The position numbers and the translations under genes were made by a program. From Vanessa cardui (taxonomy: Eukaryota > Arthropoda > Insecta > Lepidoptera > Nymphalidae): DNA of 64,000 nucleotides. Positions 1 to 11,905 of the stretch are shown here, one piece after another (positions within the stretch are counted from its first letter, which is position 1; each line of letters begins with the position of its first letter). The stretch spans positions 6,096,001 to 6,160,000 of the forward strand of contig NC_061153.1 of the NCBI RefSeq assembly GCF_905220365.1, written 5' to 3'. The notes beneath the pieces were generated by a model. The model made no database searches. It was given only the letters and a program-made list of their open reading frames with translations, and had not been told where the DNA came from.

Positions 1-210
1 CATATGGTAAAATTTTTTTTAAACATTCCACCGCACAGTGGCGCGAAAGCTTGTTTTGCGTCTCATAAATAGGTTTAATGAATCTTCGATATTCAATGTT
101 TTGTTGATGTACATTTCTAATGGAATGTCCAATTCACATTATATTGAACTTAAAATATTTTATTTCTCATATTTCTTTATTGAAATTTGACTTACAAGTT
201 GATGTTCAAG

Positions 211-911
211 AAATGACGAAAATGTATTATAAAATTTCGAAAGTTTATATGGCCATATTTTCATTATTTTTAATGCAAATGTACAAGTGTTATATATGGT
301 TAGAAAGGTTATTTAGTACATAATTAGAAATAGATCATTATGTATTACCCGAAGAGGTACACAGTCATTTTTATAGTATTCTATATTTTATCGTTATGAG
401 AAACTTTGAATAGACTTTTGAAAGTTAGCGATGGCTACCGATGTCGTAATTTTTATACTCACACATAAAGGAGTTCATATAGAAACCAAGGCAAAAAAAA
501 TCCGAATCTACCCCCTTGAAATAAAGTGAAAAATGCCTAAGGAAGGGAAAATGACGATAACGTACTACAAAATTTCGCAAGTTTACATGGCCATATATTC
601 ATTGTTTTTAATACAAATCTATTAGTGTCGCATATCGTTCGAAAGATTATTTAATATATAATTTAAAAAAACTAGAAATAAACCATTATGTAGTAACTGA
701 CGAGGTACACAGCCATTTTTACAGTTTCCTATATTTTATTGTTATCAGAAACTTTGAATAGACTTTTGAAAGTTAGCGATGGCTACCGATGTTGTAATTT
801 TATATATATATAGCATAAAGAGGAGTTCATATGAAAGCCAAGGCAAAAAAAATATTTGCCCGAATCTGCCCCCCTTGGAATAAGATCAAAAATGCCTTAG
901 AAAGGGAAAAC
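211..911. repeat. imperfect tandem duplication inside Transib
   Basis: Two units (211-548 and 549-911) share runs such as 'agacttttgaaagttagcg' and 'ggctaccgatgt' in the same order, with a period of about 338 bp. They lie in the noncoding 5' part of the transposon. No coding function is seen. Confidence 0.75.
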
Positions 912-1400
912 ACAAAATCAATAATTCATTTAATTTAAGATTTATATCGCGATATTTTTGAAAAGGAGATCATTTCTGACATTTTATTCATAAATAATAT
1001 TGTCTTTTACTAAATAAATAAAAGTCTAGGCAAAGTAAAAGTAGTAGGAAATGTCTTAATTTACATTTTTACCGCACTCTATGCTATGGACAATATTTGA
1101 TATCACGGTGGGAACTAGACAATTCAAATTTAGTTTATGTACTTTTTCACTAAATTATGTGAACTAAAAGGTAGGAAATTGTCGTTAAAGTTGTTATTGC
1201 ACACCACATCAGAACTACTAACCAACTTCGTAGATAGTGGTTGAGAACATGCTAAATTTTGTATCTACTCGTAGATATTAATATTTTTCCCATAGAATTT
1301 AACTATATAAGTTATTGATGCACATTGTCATTTACCAGTAGTTAACTGTACTTCGACATACAGTCTAAACCATATTCGCTGAAAGCATTAAAATAACAAA

Positions 1401-3376
1401 ATGAGTGAATTTATTGTATCTAGACGAGTATTGTGCGTATTTTTCATTGACCAAGGTACAAAAACAGAAGATATTCAAAAATACTTGGAAGAAAATTATG
1501 ATTTGTCTTTGGAAAAAAGTGAAATTGTTGTTAAAAGTATTCAAAGATCACTTATAACAGCTTTCAACGATCGGTGGATCAAATCAAACCGAACCAAAGA
1601 ACGTTTTCTTAATAAAAATGAAACGTGGTTGGACGGTGAATTTAAAGTTCAATTTGAGGAAGCAATAGATATCAGACCTACAATATCTGGAGAACGCGGG
1701 CGGCCAACAAAATCTTACGAAGATTTATCAGAAAAATCAAAGAAAGAAAATATATGGAATTGGTGCAAGAATACGAACTCGTGTATGTTCATAACGCATA
1801 CGTCCAAGGATTGCGGTCTGATGGTGAATTAGAAGAAGCATCCGTCGTTGCAATGCTGCGGAATTATGATAGAAATGAAAAAAAGATTATTATGGAAAAA
1901 TTGTTGCATGAAGTTCCCAATGCAACACAGTTTACGGCGGATGAGGCTTTAAGTCTTTTTGCTGATTTAGATCTTTCTAAATCACAATATGGATTTATTA
2001 GAGCAAGTCTGATTAACAAAAACTTTGATATACTGCCTTCCTATTACATATTGACAAACGCAAAAAAACTTTGTTACCCTCCCATCTCGAGCATTGAAAT
2101 AAGCGATACAGGCGCTAAAGTAAATTTGCAAGATTTACTGGATCACACATGTGCCCGTATTTTAAAAATTAACAATGTTTTCAATGGAACAAGAATAAAT
2201 CTTAAGTTGTATACTAAATGGGGATGTGATAGTTCATCTAGGCAAAGTGAATATAAACAAGTTTTAGCAGATGAAACTGACTTAGCCTCAGATGCAAACG
2301 TACTTATAGCCTTTCTGGTACCAATTAAACTGTATGATACAGAAGCAAAAGAGATTCTTTGGCGAAATCCGGCTTGTTCCTCCACTCGATATTGCCGACC
2401 AATTATGATACAATTTGCTAAAGAAACGCCAGAAAAAATTCGTTCGGTGGTTGCTGATTTTAGGGGTCAAATTAATAATTTGGTAAATTCTAAAATAAAC
2501 AAAGAGGGCCAGGTTATTGAAATAAGTCACGAGCGATTTTAACTATGGTTGATGGAAAAGTGACACAAGTTTAACTGATACAAGTTCTGGAGCTGTGTGT
2601 ACGGTATGTGGGGCTTAACCAAGCAAAATGAACGATTTAGAGAAATATATGAAATATAGATGAAATTAAAGCCAGATAATATAAATGTTTATGAATATGG
2701 TTTGTCTACATTACATGCGTGGATTAAATGCATGGAATTAATTTTACATATTTCATATAATCTGTCATTTGAAAAATGGTCTGCAAGAAGTTCAGAAGAT
2801 AAAAAAAGTAAAGAAGATACGAAAAAATATGTACAAAATCTATTTCGAAGTCGAATGGGATTACACATTAATAAACCCCGGCAAGGAAGTGGAAACAGTA
2901 ATGACGGCAATACAGTTCGATGTTTTTTTGCGAACTATTCTTGCACTTCAGAAATGATAAGGAACTTATAAAAAGGTTCTATATTATTCTTCAGACGTTG
3001 TCTTCCGGTATTGCTGTAAATCCAGAAAAAAATAGCGAATATACTAGCTCTACTGCACAATTGTACGTAAGAAATTATATGTGGTATAACATGCCTTCTC
3101 AGTACATAAGATTTTAATACATGGAGAAAGTATAATTAAACATTTTGCTGTTCTGTCTATTGGTAATTTATCTGAGGATGCCCAAGAATCTCGTAATAAA
3201 GATTACAAAATATACGATTATATCACGCTACAAAGTGCTCAAGATCCGCGACGAATGAAGACGTGTTTCGTGGTCTTCTGTTTACATTAGATCCATATAT
3301 ATCAAGTATCAGAAAACCAACAATCAATATATCCAAGGAACTGTTAGACGAAGCTAAGAACCTTTTAGATATTTAA
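1401..3376 (+). pseudogene. Transib / RAG1-like transposase, frameshifted
   Basis: Reading starts at ATG 1401, shifts frame near 1755 and stays open to 2542. Homologous pieces continue through several frames (about 2545-2660, 2660-2971, 2920-3117) to a stop at 3376. Recognisable blocks in order are WGCDSSSRQSEYKQ (2218-2259, the acidic catalytic block that aligns with the first RAG1 Asp), a CTVC zinc-binding pair near 2600, YGLSTLHAWIKCMELILHIS (2693-2752), SGNSNDGNTVRCFF (about 2889-2930) and LSEDAQESRNKDYKIY (about 3169-3216, the block carrying the last catalytic Glu in RAG1/Transib proteins). Such transposases cut and paste DNA at CACAGTG-type ends. At least four frame breaks mean no functional protein. 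Chapaev was considered; the 5-bp CACCG duplication and CACAGTG ends favour Transib. Confidence 0.75.
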
Positions 3377-3739
3377 ATTTAAATACACTATAGACATGTT
3401 TTTTTCTATTTTATGTAGTAAATTTATTAGACCCTTGTTACTTACTATAATTTACTATCGATTGTACTAATATATGAAGAATACGATAAAGTAGTTTAAT
3501 ATCATAAAACTATATTTATATGTAAAAAAAAAATTAGTAAACTTTGTTTATGAAATTGTAAATTGTATGAATAAGTGTAGTCTTTATTTTTGTATTATTT
3601 TTTAAATGTATTCTTAATAAAAAGTTTAGAACAAATATTTCTTCATTTGAAAGAATATATATTAAGGACACTACATACCAAATTTCAGCCATTTATATAA
3701 ATCGATAACAAAGTTACAGATTTTTGCCACTGTGCACCG

Positions 3740-4112
3740 GTGTGATTATTAGATAAACTATATACCAATCGAAAGTATGAAGCCAATAGAACATGCAAAC
3801 GTTAAGTTGCCCTTTTTTTCCGGTCACAACTATCGGGTAACCAGGTATAAACAGGTAAATCTATACTAGCATTTTGCAACGGTCTGCTTATTGAATTGAA
3901 CTTAAATAAAAATTATAGATTATTTAATTATAAACACGGTGGTATAGGGTTGCCTGCGAAAAATCAGTCCCTAATTCCGGTTGTCGAATTTTAAAAAGTA
4001 AAATATCGCTACGGGTGAATGTCTGCGACTGAGAGGTCCCAACCAACCATCCCATGCGATAGAAGAGGACACAGCATAGCAGTTTGAGTTTGAGTTTGAA
4101 TTGTTGGAAAAC
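3740..4112. other. unannotated spacer
   Basis: AT-rich sequence between the Transib and the decayed gene. I see no open frame, inverted repeat or RNA gene in it. The stretch 4010-4112 may be the leader of the gene starting at 4113. Confidence 0.5.
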
Positions 4113-5432
4113 ATGGCCAAAAAGGGTTTTATGTGTAATTCGGATGACGAAATAATTGATTTTAATGATGAAACTAAAAACTGTATATTAAAATTAGCTT
4201 TTCTAAAAAAAAAACTTCAAATACAATTTTGTTGAGCTATCCAGTGCGTCAGTCCCATCTGTACGAAGAATTTCTTCAATTTAGTGCAGAATATGCAGTA
4301 AGTATATAATAATTGAATCTTTAAAATTATCTAAGCTAATTTATCTTCTATATTTTTGTCATGTGGAAATAATTGTTAGTAAAATTCACTTTTGATTTTG
4401 TTAATTTTCGACACACATATTTTTTTGTAACTTACTTAAAAAAACGGTTATTTATAAATTAAATAACAATAACAAGATTCCAATCTTTCATTTGACATTA
4501 GTCTTGCCTATGCACAATTTTTTTTTGGAGCCCAAGGAGTTGCATCATCCTTTATATATCAAACATTTATATTCAATTGCAACAATTGTTTTTTTAGGAG
4601 CATACCAATTTATCTACAACTACTGAAGAAGAATTACAGAAGTTGAACCCTAGTGTTGATTCCTGAGCTACAGTTGTTGAGAATGAAACGACTAATGTTG
4701 AAGATCTGTTTGAAACTTCTGGGGGGTTTGATAAAGTAATAAAATATTATTGTTTTAAGCTTTTTTTTAAAAAACTAATATGAAAATCTATTAATTGAAG
4801 TTGTATTTTCAATTATATTTGTTTTCATCCATTTTTACTCAAAGAATGATTTTAATTCGTTTAGGAGCAGTCAACATCAACAGCATCTACATCAAGCAAA
4901 ATTATTTGTCTTTTTTCTGACCACAGCCAAAAGAGATTTGGGAAGAAGCTGGTTAATCTTACTTTCCCTGAAGGTGACAATGTACCACTAAAGGTTAAGA
5001 ATATGGCAGAAAATTTTGGCGATTTGGTGATTCTCTCCAAACTTCAACATCAAACTATCGCGTACCATCTGCCTTGTTACGCAGTGTATCAATTCAAAAA
5101 TAAGCGGTCCACGGAAGAATCTACTGATTCCAACTATAGTCAATACAGACATTTTACATCAGTTGGCCTTTCAATCAACAAGGTTATGTACTTGGCTCAA
5201 TTATTTTTAAGATACCAAGCTTTATTATTAGAGTTTGGAAATCATGAAATTGATTTCGATGATATCCAAGACTACCGATATCAATAGTGATAGTTATAGA
5301 CCCATTACCTTAGTACCAATACTATCGAAAATTTTTGAGAAGGTAATGAGTGATAAACTTTACAGCTTTTTAACAAAGTTTAGTATATTAAAAAAGTGAC
5401 AATACGGGTTTCGAAAAAATAGCTCTACAACA

Positions 5433-6689
5433 TTGGCCTGCTTTACACTTATAAAAAGTATAACAGAAAGTTTAAATAAAAAAATATACCCACTCTCAAT
5501 TTTTTTAGATATGACAAAGGCATTCGATTTTGTATGTCACAGTCTACTATTAGAAAAAATGTACAGATATGGGATTAGAAGACAACCGCTTGAATGGTTT
5601 GCAAGTTACTTAAATAATAGAGAACAGTGTGTAACAATAACAAAGGTCTCTAGGTTTAAAAGACAAAATTTCTTTTCACCATATTGTATTAATCGCTTTG
5701 GAGTTCCTCAGGGTAGTATATTAGGTCCTTTACTATTTCTTATTTATATAAATGACATGCCAGACGCGTTGAATAAAGAATGCATATTATTTGCTGATGA
5801 TGCGACAATTAATATTAAATGTGACAACAGACAGAATATTGAAAGGGAGGCCAACATTGTTTTGACAAAAGTAATTCACTGGCTAACTATTAATAATTTA
5901 CAAATAAATTTATCAAAAACTAAAATTATACAATTCCAAACACCCAATAGCAATGCTTTAGACATAAATATAGAATGGAATAACACAAAAATTGAAAATG
6001 TTGAATCAACCATATTTTTAGGAATACATGTTGAAAAATTTTGTAATTGGAAAAACCACGGCCATAGTATATGTGATAAACTTGAGAAATTTGTATATGT
6101 TTTAAGGCGCCTTAAAAACGTAACGACTAAAGAAGCAACAATGTTAGCGTACCATGGATACGTATCTTCCAATCTTAGGTATGCAGTTATAATATGGGGA
6201 AATTCTGTAGAATCTGATAAGGTTTTTAAAATTCAAAAAAAATGTTTAAGAGCAATATGCGGTATTGGATATTTGGATAGCTGTAAGCCACTCTTTAAGT
6301 CATTACGAGTTCTCCCCTTCCCGTGTCTTTACGACTATGAAGTAGCTGTTTTTGTTAAAAAAAATATACATTTGTTCAAAACAAATAATGATATGCTGGG
6401 TACTAATTCCAGGTTTAAACATAAACTTTACGTCCCTGTGCAAAAATTAGCTTTATATAAAAAAATGCGTGTTGTATGGCTATACGAATATACAATAACA
6501 TTCCTGACTCCTTTAAGGATTTACCAACAACTATCTTCAAAAATCATTCCACCAACCCGCATTGGAACAGCGTGGTGGAATATGTTCCAAACCCTCTCCT
6601 TAACGGAAGAGGAGGCCTTTCTCAGCAGTGGGAAATTTACGGGCTGTTACTTTACTTTTTTACTTTATCTTCAAAAAGAAACTTTTTGA
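5433..6689 (+). pseudogene. LINE reverse transcriptase fragment
   Basis: This is a 418-codon frame covering RT fingers, palm and thumb: TKAFD (catalytic Asp), VPQGS, FADD (catalytic pair) and a C-terminal region with YNNIPDSFKDLPTTIFKN, which lies in another frame after about 6476. The authentic C-terminus (KKKLFDFLINKLYYNVNDFL) resumes after the 6544-6665 insertion. The family's role is target-primed reverse transcription of its own RNA. The stop at about 5396, the frameshift and the missing endonuclease make it non-functional. Confidence 0.75.
6544..6665 (+). mobile_element. lepidopteran RTE 3'-tail fragment or derived SINE
   Basis: A 122-bp segment containing CCAACCCGCATTGGAACAGC, GTGGTGGAATATGTTCC, GAGGAGGCC and CAGCAGTGGGAAATTTAC, a consensus I recognise from the 3' end of lepidopteran RTE elements. 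It is flanked by an exact 12-bp duplication TATCTTCAAAAA (6532-6543 and 6666-6677). It ends in TTAC/TTT repeats and disrupts the C-terminal codons of the LINE it landed in. Confidence 0.8.
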
Positions 6690-6722
6690 TTTTCTTATAA
6701 ATAAACTGTATTATAATGTTAA

Positions 6723-6864
6723 CGATTTTTTAACTGACAAGAATTAACTAATTGTATTATTGTGTTTGACATCTTATCTTTAATTGTGTATACCGATTTT
6801 TTAACTGACAAGAATTAACTAGTTGTATTATAGTGTTTGACATTTTATCTTTAATTGTGTATTC
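6723..6864. repeat. 71-bp tandem duplication in a LINE 3' region
   Basis: Units 6723-6793 and 6794-6864 both begin CGATTTTTTAACTGACAAG and differ at only a few positions. Confidence 0.85.
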
Positions 6865-7078
6865 TCAATTCTTTTATTATTATTGAATGACATTTATATT
6901 AATTGTAATTTGATTTAATTAATTGTACTTAATTCAATATCATTAATGCATGTTTAATATTTGCACACCGATAAATCGGTAGAATATGAGAATCATTATA
7001 AATGACCATCTACATTATGTACCATATTCTGGCAAATAAATTAATTATTATTATTATTATTATTATTACCGATGTGAA

Positions 7079-10000
7079 CAGTACCGGCGTTAGGGTAAGG
7101 CGCGGTTGGGCGACCGCCCAGGGGCGCCGGACTTTAAGGGGCGATTATATTCCCATCTATGTAAGCGAAAAAAAAAAAAAAAAACGATGTGTTGGCAACA
7201 CTAGAATGGAACGCAGTGCTCAATCCGTTCGGTCGGAGCACTACATACATACAGTTCATTTTACTGGGAATCCCCGACCACAGAGAAACACATTATCTAT
7301 CTCTTTTTAACATTTTAGTTCAAAAGAGTTGGCGTTATTTTTGATTGAGCGGAACATAGCTCATTCTTATTCATTCAATCAGTGCACGCACTTAAAAACA
7401 GTTATCGCAATTACATATTTTAAAACAAACAGACGCAGTAATCAGGCGGTCCACACTAAGTTACGAAGTGCATGTTTTTTACTTTTTGTCGCCGACTACA
7501 GAGTGACATAGGTTTTATCCAAAAAGTTGAAATACAAATAGTGTTTAAGTAGGTATTTGCTTTATGACGGATTATTTCACTAATTAGGTAAGTACAATTT
7601 TATTTTAACTATCTTTACTTATTATACTAAAGAGGTAACAGTTGTTTGTTTGGTTATGTTATGTTTAGAGTGGGGTAATCTATTTAAAGTAAATTATATA
7701 TTATAAAATATCTCTGGAACTGACTATATAATGTTGATGAAATTTTAACACGGAGATAATAAATGAATGTCGAGGAGGTACGGTCAAGTGTAAAAGTGGA
7801 TGAACACTGTTCATTCGTGATTCGTAAGCCTTTGTGTTAAAGGTGAAAAGTGTCCACCGACTTTTGCATCTGACTGTACATAGAAGTCATTTTTTCGGGA
7901 ACGAGTGGATGATCGTGATTTTTTTCATACAAATCTAAGCACTATCACGTAACACAAGTTTTTAAATATAACATTTCACAATTATTCCGCTTCCATGACA
8001 ATATTACCTTACCTAGATTTTTCAATCGTAGTTCACGTGTATGCTAACGCTTTCTTGAATATAAAGCGTTTTTGGTCGTTCTCACTCAAAAGCGTTATAT
8101 TTAATTAATTTAAGAAATGATCGGACTTACGCAGATTTAATTTGTTGCAGATTTGATTAGTACAAAATGTCTGAACACGTTGATCCTTTCAAAAGAAAAC
8201 CATCTGAGTCAAAATATAGAAAACGAAAAGCAGAAAAAGAGAAGGAATTTGAAAAAACAAAAACGTTTATGAATATAGGCAAATATATCACAACAAAAAA
8301 TCAAGACCTTAATGTGGCATCTACATCTGAAATACAAGCGAATGCATCGGTAGTGGAGTCTCTGTCTGACAAGTCAGATCAGTTAGCTGTTGAAGAGATT
8401 GTGGACGAAGTTTCCCGAAGTGAGGAGACAAGTTGTGTTACAATTACAGATGCTGATCAGGATGACACTATTGGTGATGCACAACAACTATAAATTCTAG
8501 ATGACGTTAGTTCTCTTGTTCCAAATATATCGGATCCAGCCACTTGGCCACTCACTCGAAATAGCAAAATTATTGATCGTATAATAACTAATGGCCAAGT
8601 GCAAACTCACATTGATAATTATCCAAAGAATGATACAGGGCGACATTTCTCAAATTCTCATTTTACCAAAAAACTTGCAAACAATGAAATAATTCAGCGT
8701 CGTTGGTTAATATACTCAGTTTCTAAAAATCGAGTTTACTGTTTTTGATGCCGGCTATTTGATAGCAACTCAACGTCGAGCCTCTGAAGGATATAACGAC
8801 TGGAAACACTTATCAGAAATGTTAAAAGTTCATGAAAGTAGCACTTTTCATAAGAAGTTTTACCTCTCATGGATTGAGGCTGAACTAAGATTAAAAACGA
8901 GAAAAACAATAGATTGTCAAGAGCAACATTTGATTAGAAAGGAAAAGACAAGGTGGAATAATATTTTGTCTAGATGAATACATATTACACTGTATTTAGC
9001 TGAAAACAATATGGCGTTTAGAGGTACTTCCGACAAACTATATACGCCAAATAATGGAAAGTTCTTGGGTTTAGTACAACTACTAGCCAAATTGGATCCA
9101 GTTATGGAAGAGCACTTGCGATAAGCTGTAAAGGGTGATGTTTCTGACCACTACTGCGGAAAAGACATTCAAAATGAATCAATAGAGCTGATGGGTGAAA
9201 AAGTGAAGTCTGAAATCATATCACGTGCAAAGAAATCGAAATATTATTCTATTATAGCTGACTGTACTCCGGACATTAGTCATATAGAACAGCTTTCACT
9301 GACAATACGATTTGTTGATTTATCATCAGATGTCGATAAAATATCAGTAAAAGAGCATTTCATAGAATTTATATCTGTTAATGAGTCGACTGGTGAAAGG
9401 CTGACTGAAGTTATTATTGATATTTTAAATAAATACGAACTGGAATTGAACAATTGTAGAGGTCAGGGCTATGACAACGGAGCAAACATGAAAGGAAAAA
9501 ATATTGGAGTTCAAAGGAGAATTCTGGACATAAATCCTTTAGCTGTAAATGTACCGTGTGGCTGTCATAGCTACAATCTCGTACTATGCGATGCCGCTAA
9601 GTCATCTGTAAAGTCTGTCACTTTGTTTGGAGTTTCAGAGGTTGTTTACGTTGTTTTCAGCTTCTGTTCATCGATGGAAAATTCTGACCGATCACTTGGG
9701 ATTGTACACTATAAAAAAACTCAGTGACACGCGTTGGGAAGCAAGAATAGGCAGTGTTAAGGCAGTCCGTTATCAAATTAGCGCCGTCCATGACGCTTTA
9801 ATCACTTTGGCTATACTCAGCAAACTGATGTTTAAGTCTCTTATAAGGCCGACTCTAAACTCTAGCCGAACAGCTAAAAGATTTCGGCTTCATAGTTTAA
9901 TTGGTTGTCTGGTATGACATACTTTTTCAAATTAATGTCGTTAGTAAATCTCTACAATCAACAGACATGGATCTTGGTAAATGCACAGACATGTTGAAAA

Positions 10001-10891
10001 AATGCTGCAATTTCTTGGAAGAATATAGAAATACAGGCTTTAAAAGCGCCATTTTAACTGCGAAGGAATTGGCTGAAGAGTTAGAAATAGAACCTGTGTT
10101 TAGAGCGACAACAATAATTCGACGTGTTAAGCGCCAAGCTGGTGAAACTGCCCAAGATGAGCCTATAACTTCTCCAGAAAAAAAATTTGAGGTTGAATTT
10201 TTCAACTGTCTTTTGGACACGACGTTAACTTCACTCAACGAAAGATTTGAACAGTTATGTGAGTACTCGGAATCTTGGTCTTTCTTGTACAATTTAAAAC
10301 AGATTCCAGAAAAACACGACCTTATCAAACTCTGTAGTGATCATCAATTGAAATTAAATGTAAATTCCAAATCAGATATAGATGGATGTATGTTGTGCGA
10401 TGAACTCGTAAGTCTGAAATCGTTTTTGCCTGATCAGAAAGTGGTTACTCCTGTTTATGTTTTAAATTTTATCAAAGACCGCAACTTACAAGAACTATAT
10501 CCAAATGTTTGGATAGCATTACGAATATTATTATAATATATTATATTCCCGTAACGGTTGCTAGTGGAGAGAGAAGTTTTTCTAAGCTTAAGCTGATAAA
10601 AACCTATCTGCGATTGACAATATCTCAATCTAGATTGACAAACTTGGCAATTTTGTCAATCGAAAATGAAATTGCTGAAAACATCGACTTTGAATAACTT
10701 AATAAAAGAGTTCGCCGATAGAAAGGCTAGAAAAGTAAAATTTTATTAGTTTTTTTAATAAATGTTTATTTCTTTTCATAAATAGTTATTTCATTATTAT
10801 CCTTCGCCTTTTTTCGTATGGGTTTGAATTGCAGTTAGGGGGCGCCGTAGAAATCTCGCCCAGGGCGCTGGCAGTACTAAAACCGGCACTG
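7079..10891 (+). mobile_element. hAT transposon, decayed
   Basis: The left end CAGTACCGGCGTTAG pairs with the right end, whose complement reads CAGTGCCGGTTTTAG. Both are followed inward by GC-rich GGGCGCC-type sequence. An exact 8-bp target duplication GATGTGAA lies at 7071-7078 and 10892-10899, the length expected for hAT. The element carries one broken transposase gene and sits in the 3' flanking duplication of the LINE ending at 7067, so it is younger than that LINE. Confidence 0.9.
8167..10697 (+). pseudogene. hAT transposase with TTF-type zinc finger
   Basis: ATG 8167 opens MSEHVDPFKRKPSESKYRKR, typical of ZMYM1-like hAT proteins. Pieces follow in several frames: DPATWPLTRNSKIIDRII (about 8538), a TTF-type finger remnant (8690-8760), GYNDWKHL (8791), the RNase-H-like core with IIADCTPDISHIEQL (9253-9297) and GYDNGANMKGKNIGVQRRI (9466-9522), and the C-terminal dimerisation block ASGERSFSKLKLIKTYLR (about 10559-10612). 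Stops or shifts occur near 8493, 8746, 8977, 9122, 9650-9730, 9917 and 10536. The family excises and inserts DNA with 8-bp duplications; this copy cannot be active. Confidence 0.8.
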
Positions 10892-11107
10892 GATGTGAAA
10901 CCATACAAAAAAAAAATGAAGAAATTTGGTGATCTTATTACGATTGAACCGTCTATGGGAATACGTGACAAAAAAATAGTGTATAAAAAAGACATGGACG
11001 TTCTCTAATGGCAAACAATTTCAAATTTTTGGAGTCGAAAAATGATTATGCGTTTGAAAATGTTGCATATCATAATATGTTACAATTATTATATATAATA
11101 TTGTAGA

Positions 11108-11905
11108 GTACAACGGGTGGTCTTATGGCTAAGTAGCCATTTCTTCTAAACAACCCAATAAGGGGAGAGGTTGTATGAAAGTTGGGTAGGTGGTGCTAAG
11201 TCGATAATATACATATATTGCATACAAATATCTACATGTAAATACTTATACGATGTACATATAATATATAATTATAACTAAACTAATAAATAAGCACTAA
11301 TATAAATCGTCTCTATGCAGATTCAAGATAAAATTTCTTTACGGAATTTTTGAAAATTAATAGTGTTTTAGATTTTTTTATATTTAATGGTAAATTATTC
11401 CACAACTTAATTGCCTGAACGGTAAAAGAGTCATTGTAGAATTTTGTTTTATATACCGGTATTTTGAGTGTAAGACTCCGGGAAGATCTCAAAAGAGAAG
11501 GATCGCCTAGAAATTCAAATTTCTCCTTTAAATAAGAAGGAGCCCTTAAATTAAATAACCCACAGTACAGAAGAGACAAAATATGCAAGTTCCGGCGAAA
11601 ACGAATAGGGAGCCACTTGAGCTTTGAACGAAATACAGAAATGTGGTCATATATGCGAAGGCAGAATATGAACCGGATGGCGAGATTTTGAACTCGCTCA
11701 AGCCTATTGAGTTGGTCCTCGGTCAGATTAGTATAGCTTGCATCGGCATAATCAAGAATAGGTAAAAGGAGAGAATTTGTTAACATAATTTTGGTAGGAA
11801 TTGGTAGAAGGGATCGAAGCCGTCGTAGCGAGTTCAGTGAAGCGTAGGTTCTTCTGTTCAGTTCTTTCAAGTGATCTGACCAAGATAATGTTTGGTTTTT
11901 TTTTA
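11108..11905 (-). mobile_element. family 1 LINE, 5'-truncated copy (a)
   Basis: The minus strand encodes 185 residues (11870-11313) matching the C-terminal part of the family 1 ORF2 at 14144-17131, for example ASLNSLRRL, LDYADASY, EDQLNRLERVQNLAIRFIF and FTVQAIKLWNNLPL. The 3' untranslated part runs left and contains the family stem-loop at 11125-11140. The 5' end is cut within the RT thumb near 11905. There is no endonuclease or palm, so it is a dead copy. Confidence 0.85.

Larger units (their letters stand above)
34..3734 (+). mobile_element. Transib-superfamily DNA transposon, decayed
   Basis: The element starts with CACAGTGGC and ends with GCCACTGTG, a 9-bp perfect terminal inverted repeat that diverges further in. 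The 5 bp before it (29-33) and after it (3735-3739) are both CACCG, an exact 5-bp target duplication of the GC-rich kind known for Transib. The first seven bases equal the RAG recombination-signal heptamer. Inside is one broken RAG1-like transposase gene, preceded by about 1.3 kb of AT-rich DNA holding a tandem duplication. The insertion is old, because the gene has many frameshifts, but the ends are preserved. Confidence 0.85.
5285..7067 (+). mobile_element. 5'-truncated LINE (Jockey/CR1 group), RT only
   Basis: The copy starts inside the reverse transcriptase (SYRPITLVPILSKIFEK). An in-frame TGA sits at about 5396. A long frame 5433-6475 follows with FLDMTKAFDF, GVPQGSILGPLLF and FADDATI, then a shift to the C-terminal frame near 6476. 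The tail is (ATT)n at 7041-7067. Flanks ACCGATATCAA (5274-5284) and ACCGATGTGAA (7068-7078) look like a target duplication with two later changes. No endonuclease or ORF1 remains. It interrupts the decayed gene's exon and is itself interrupted by a 122-bp RTE-tail fragment. Confidence 0.75.
4113..11085 (+). pseudogene. decayed multi-exon gene of unknown function, split by two transposons
   Basis: Exon 1 (4113-4297) ends at a GTAAGT donor. Exon 2 (4598-4735) is bounded by TTTTTTTAG and GTAATA. Exon 3 starts at 4865 after TTTAG. The joins keep frame, but exon 1 has a 1-nt slip in an A run near 4210 and exon 2 has an in-frame TGA. Exon 3 carries an H-x3-CY block (QTIAYHLPCYAVYQFKNKR). It is cut at 5284 by a LINE and resumes at about 10900 with MKKFGDLITIEPSMGIRDKK and, after another slip, FLESKNDYAFENVAYH, ending near 11085 where family 1 begins. 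The style resembles lineage-expanded insect proteins of unknown role. I cannot name it; it could be a host gene or a transposon-carried gene. Confidence 0.5.

Noticed and set aside
120..323. 67-codon frame near the left end
   Set aside because: AT-rich chance frame in the noncoding leader of the Transib; it overlaps the tandem duplication and the second unit does not keep it open.
34..3734. Recombination-signal nonamers (12/23 rule) at the Transib ends
   Set aside because: The heptamer is exact, but no convincing ACAAAAACC-like nonamer at either spacing could be seen.
7002..7310. 102-codon frame spanning the LINE tail and hAT end
   Set aside because: Crosses the (ATT)n tail, target duplication and hAT terminal repeat, so it cannot be one gene.
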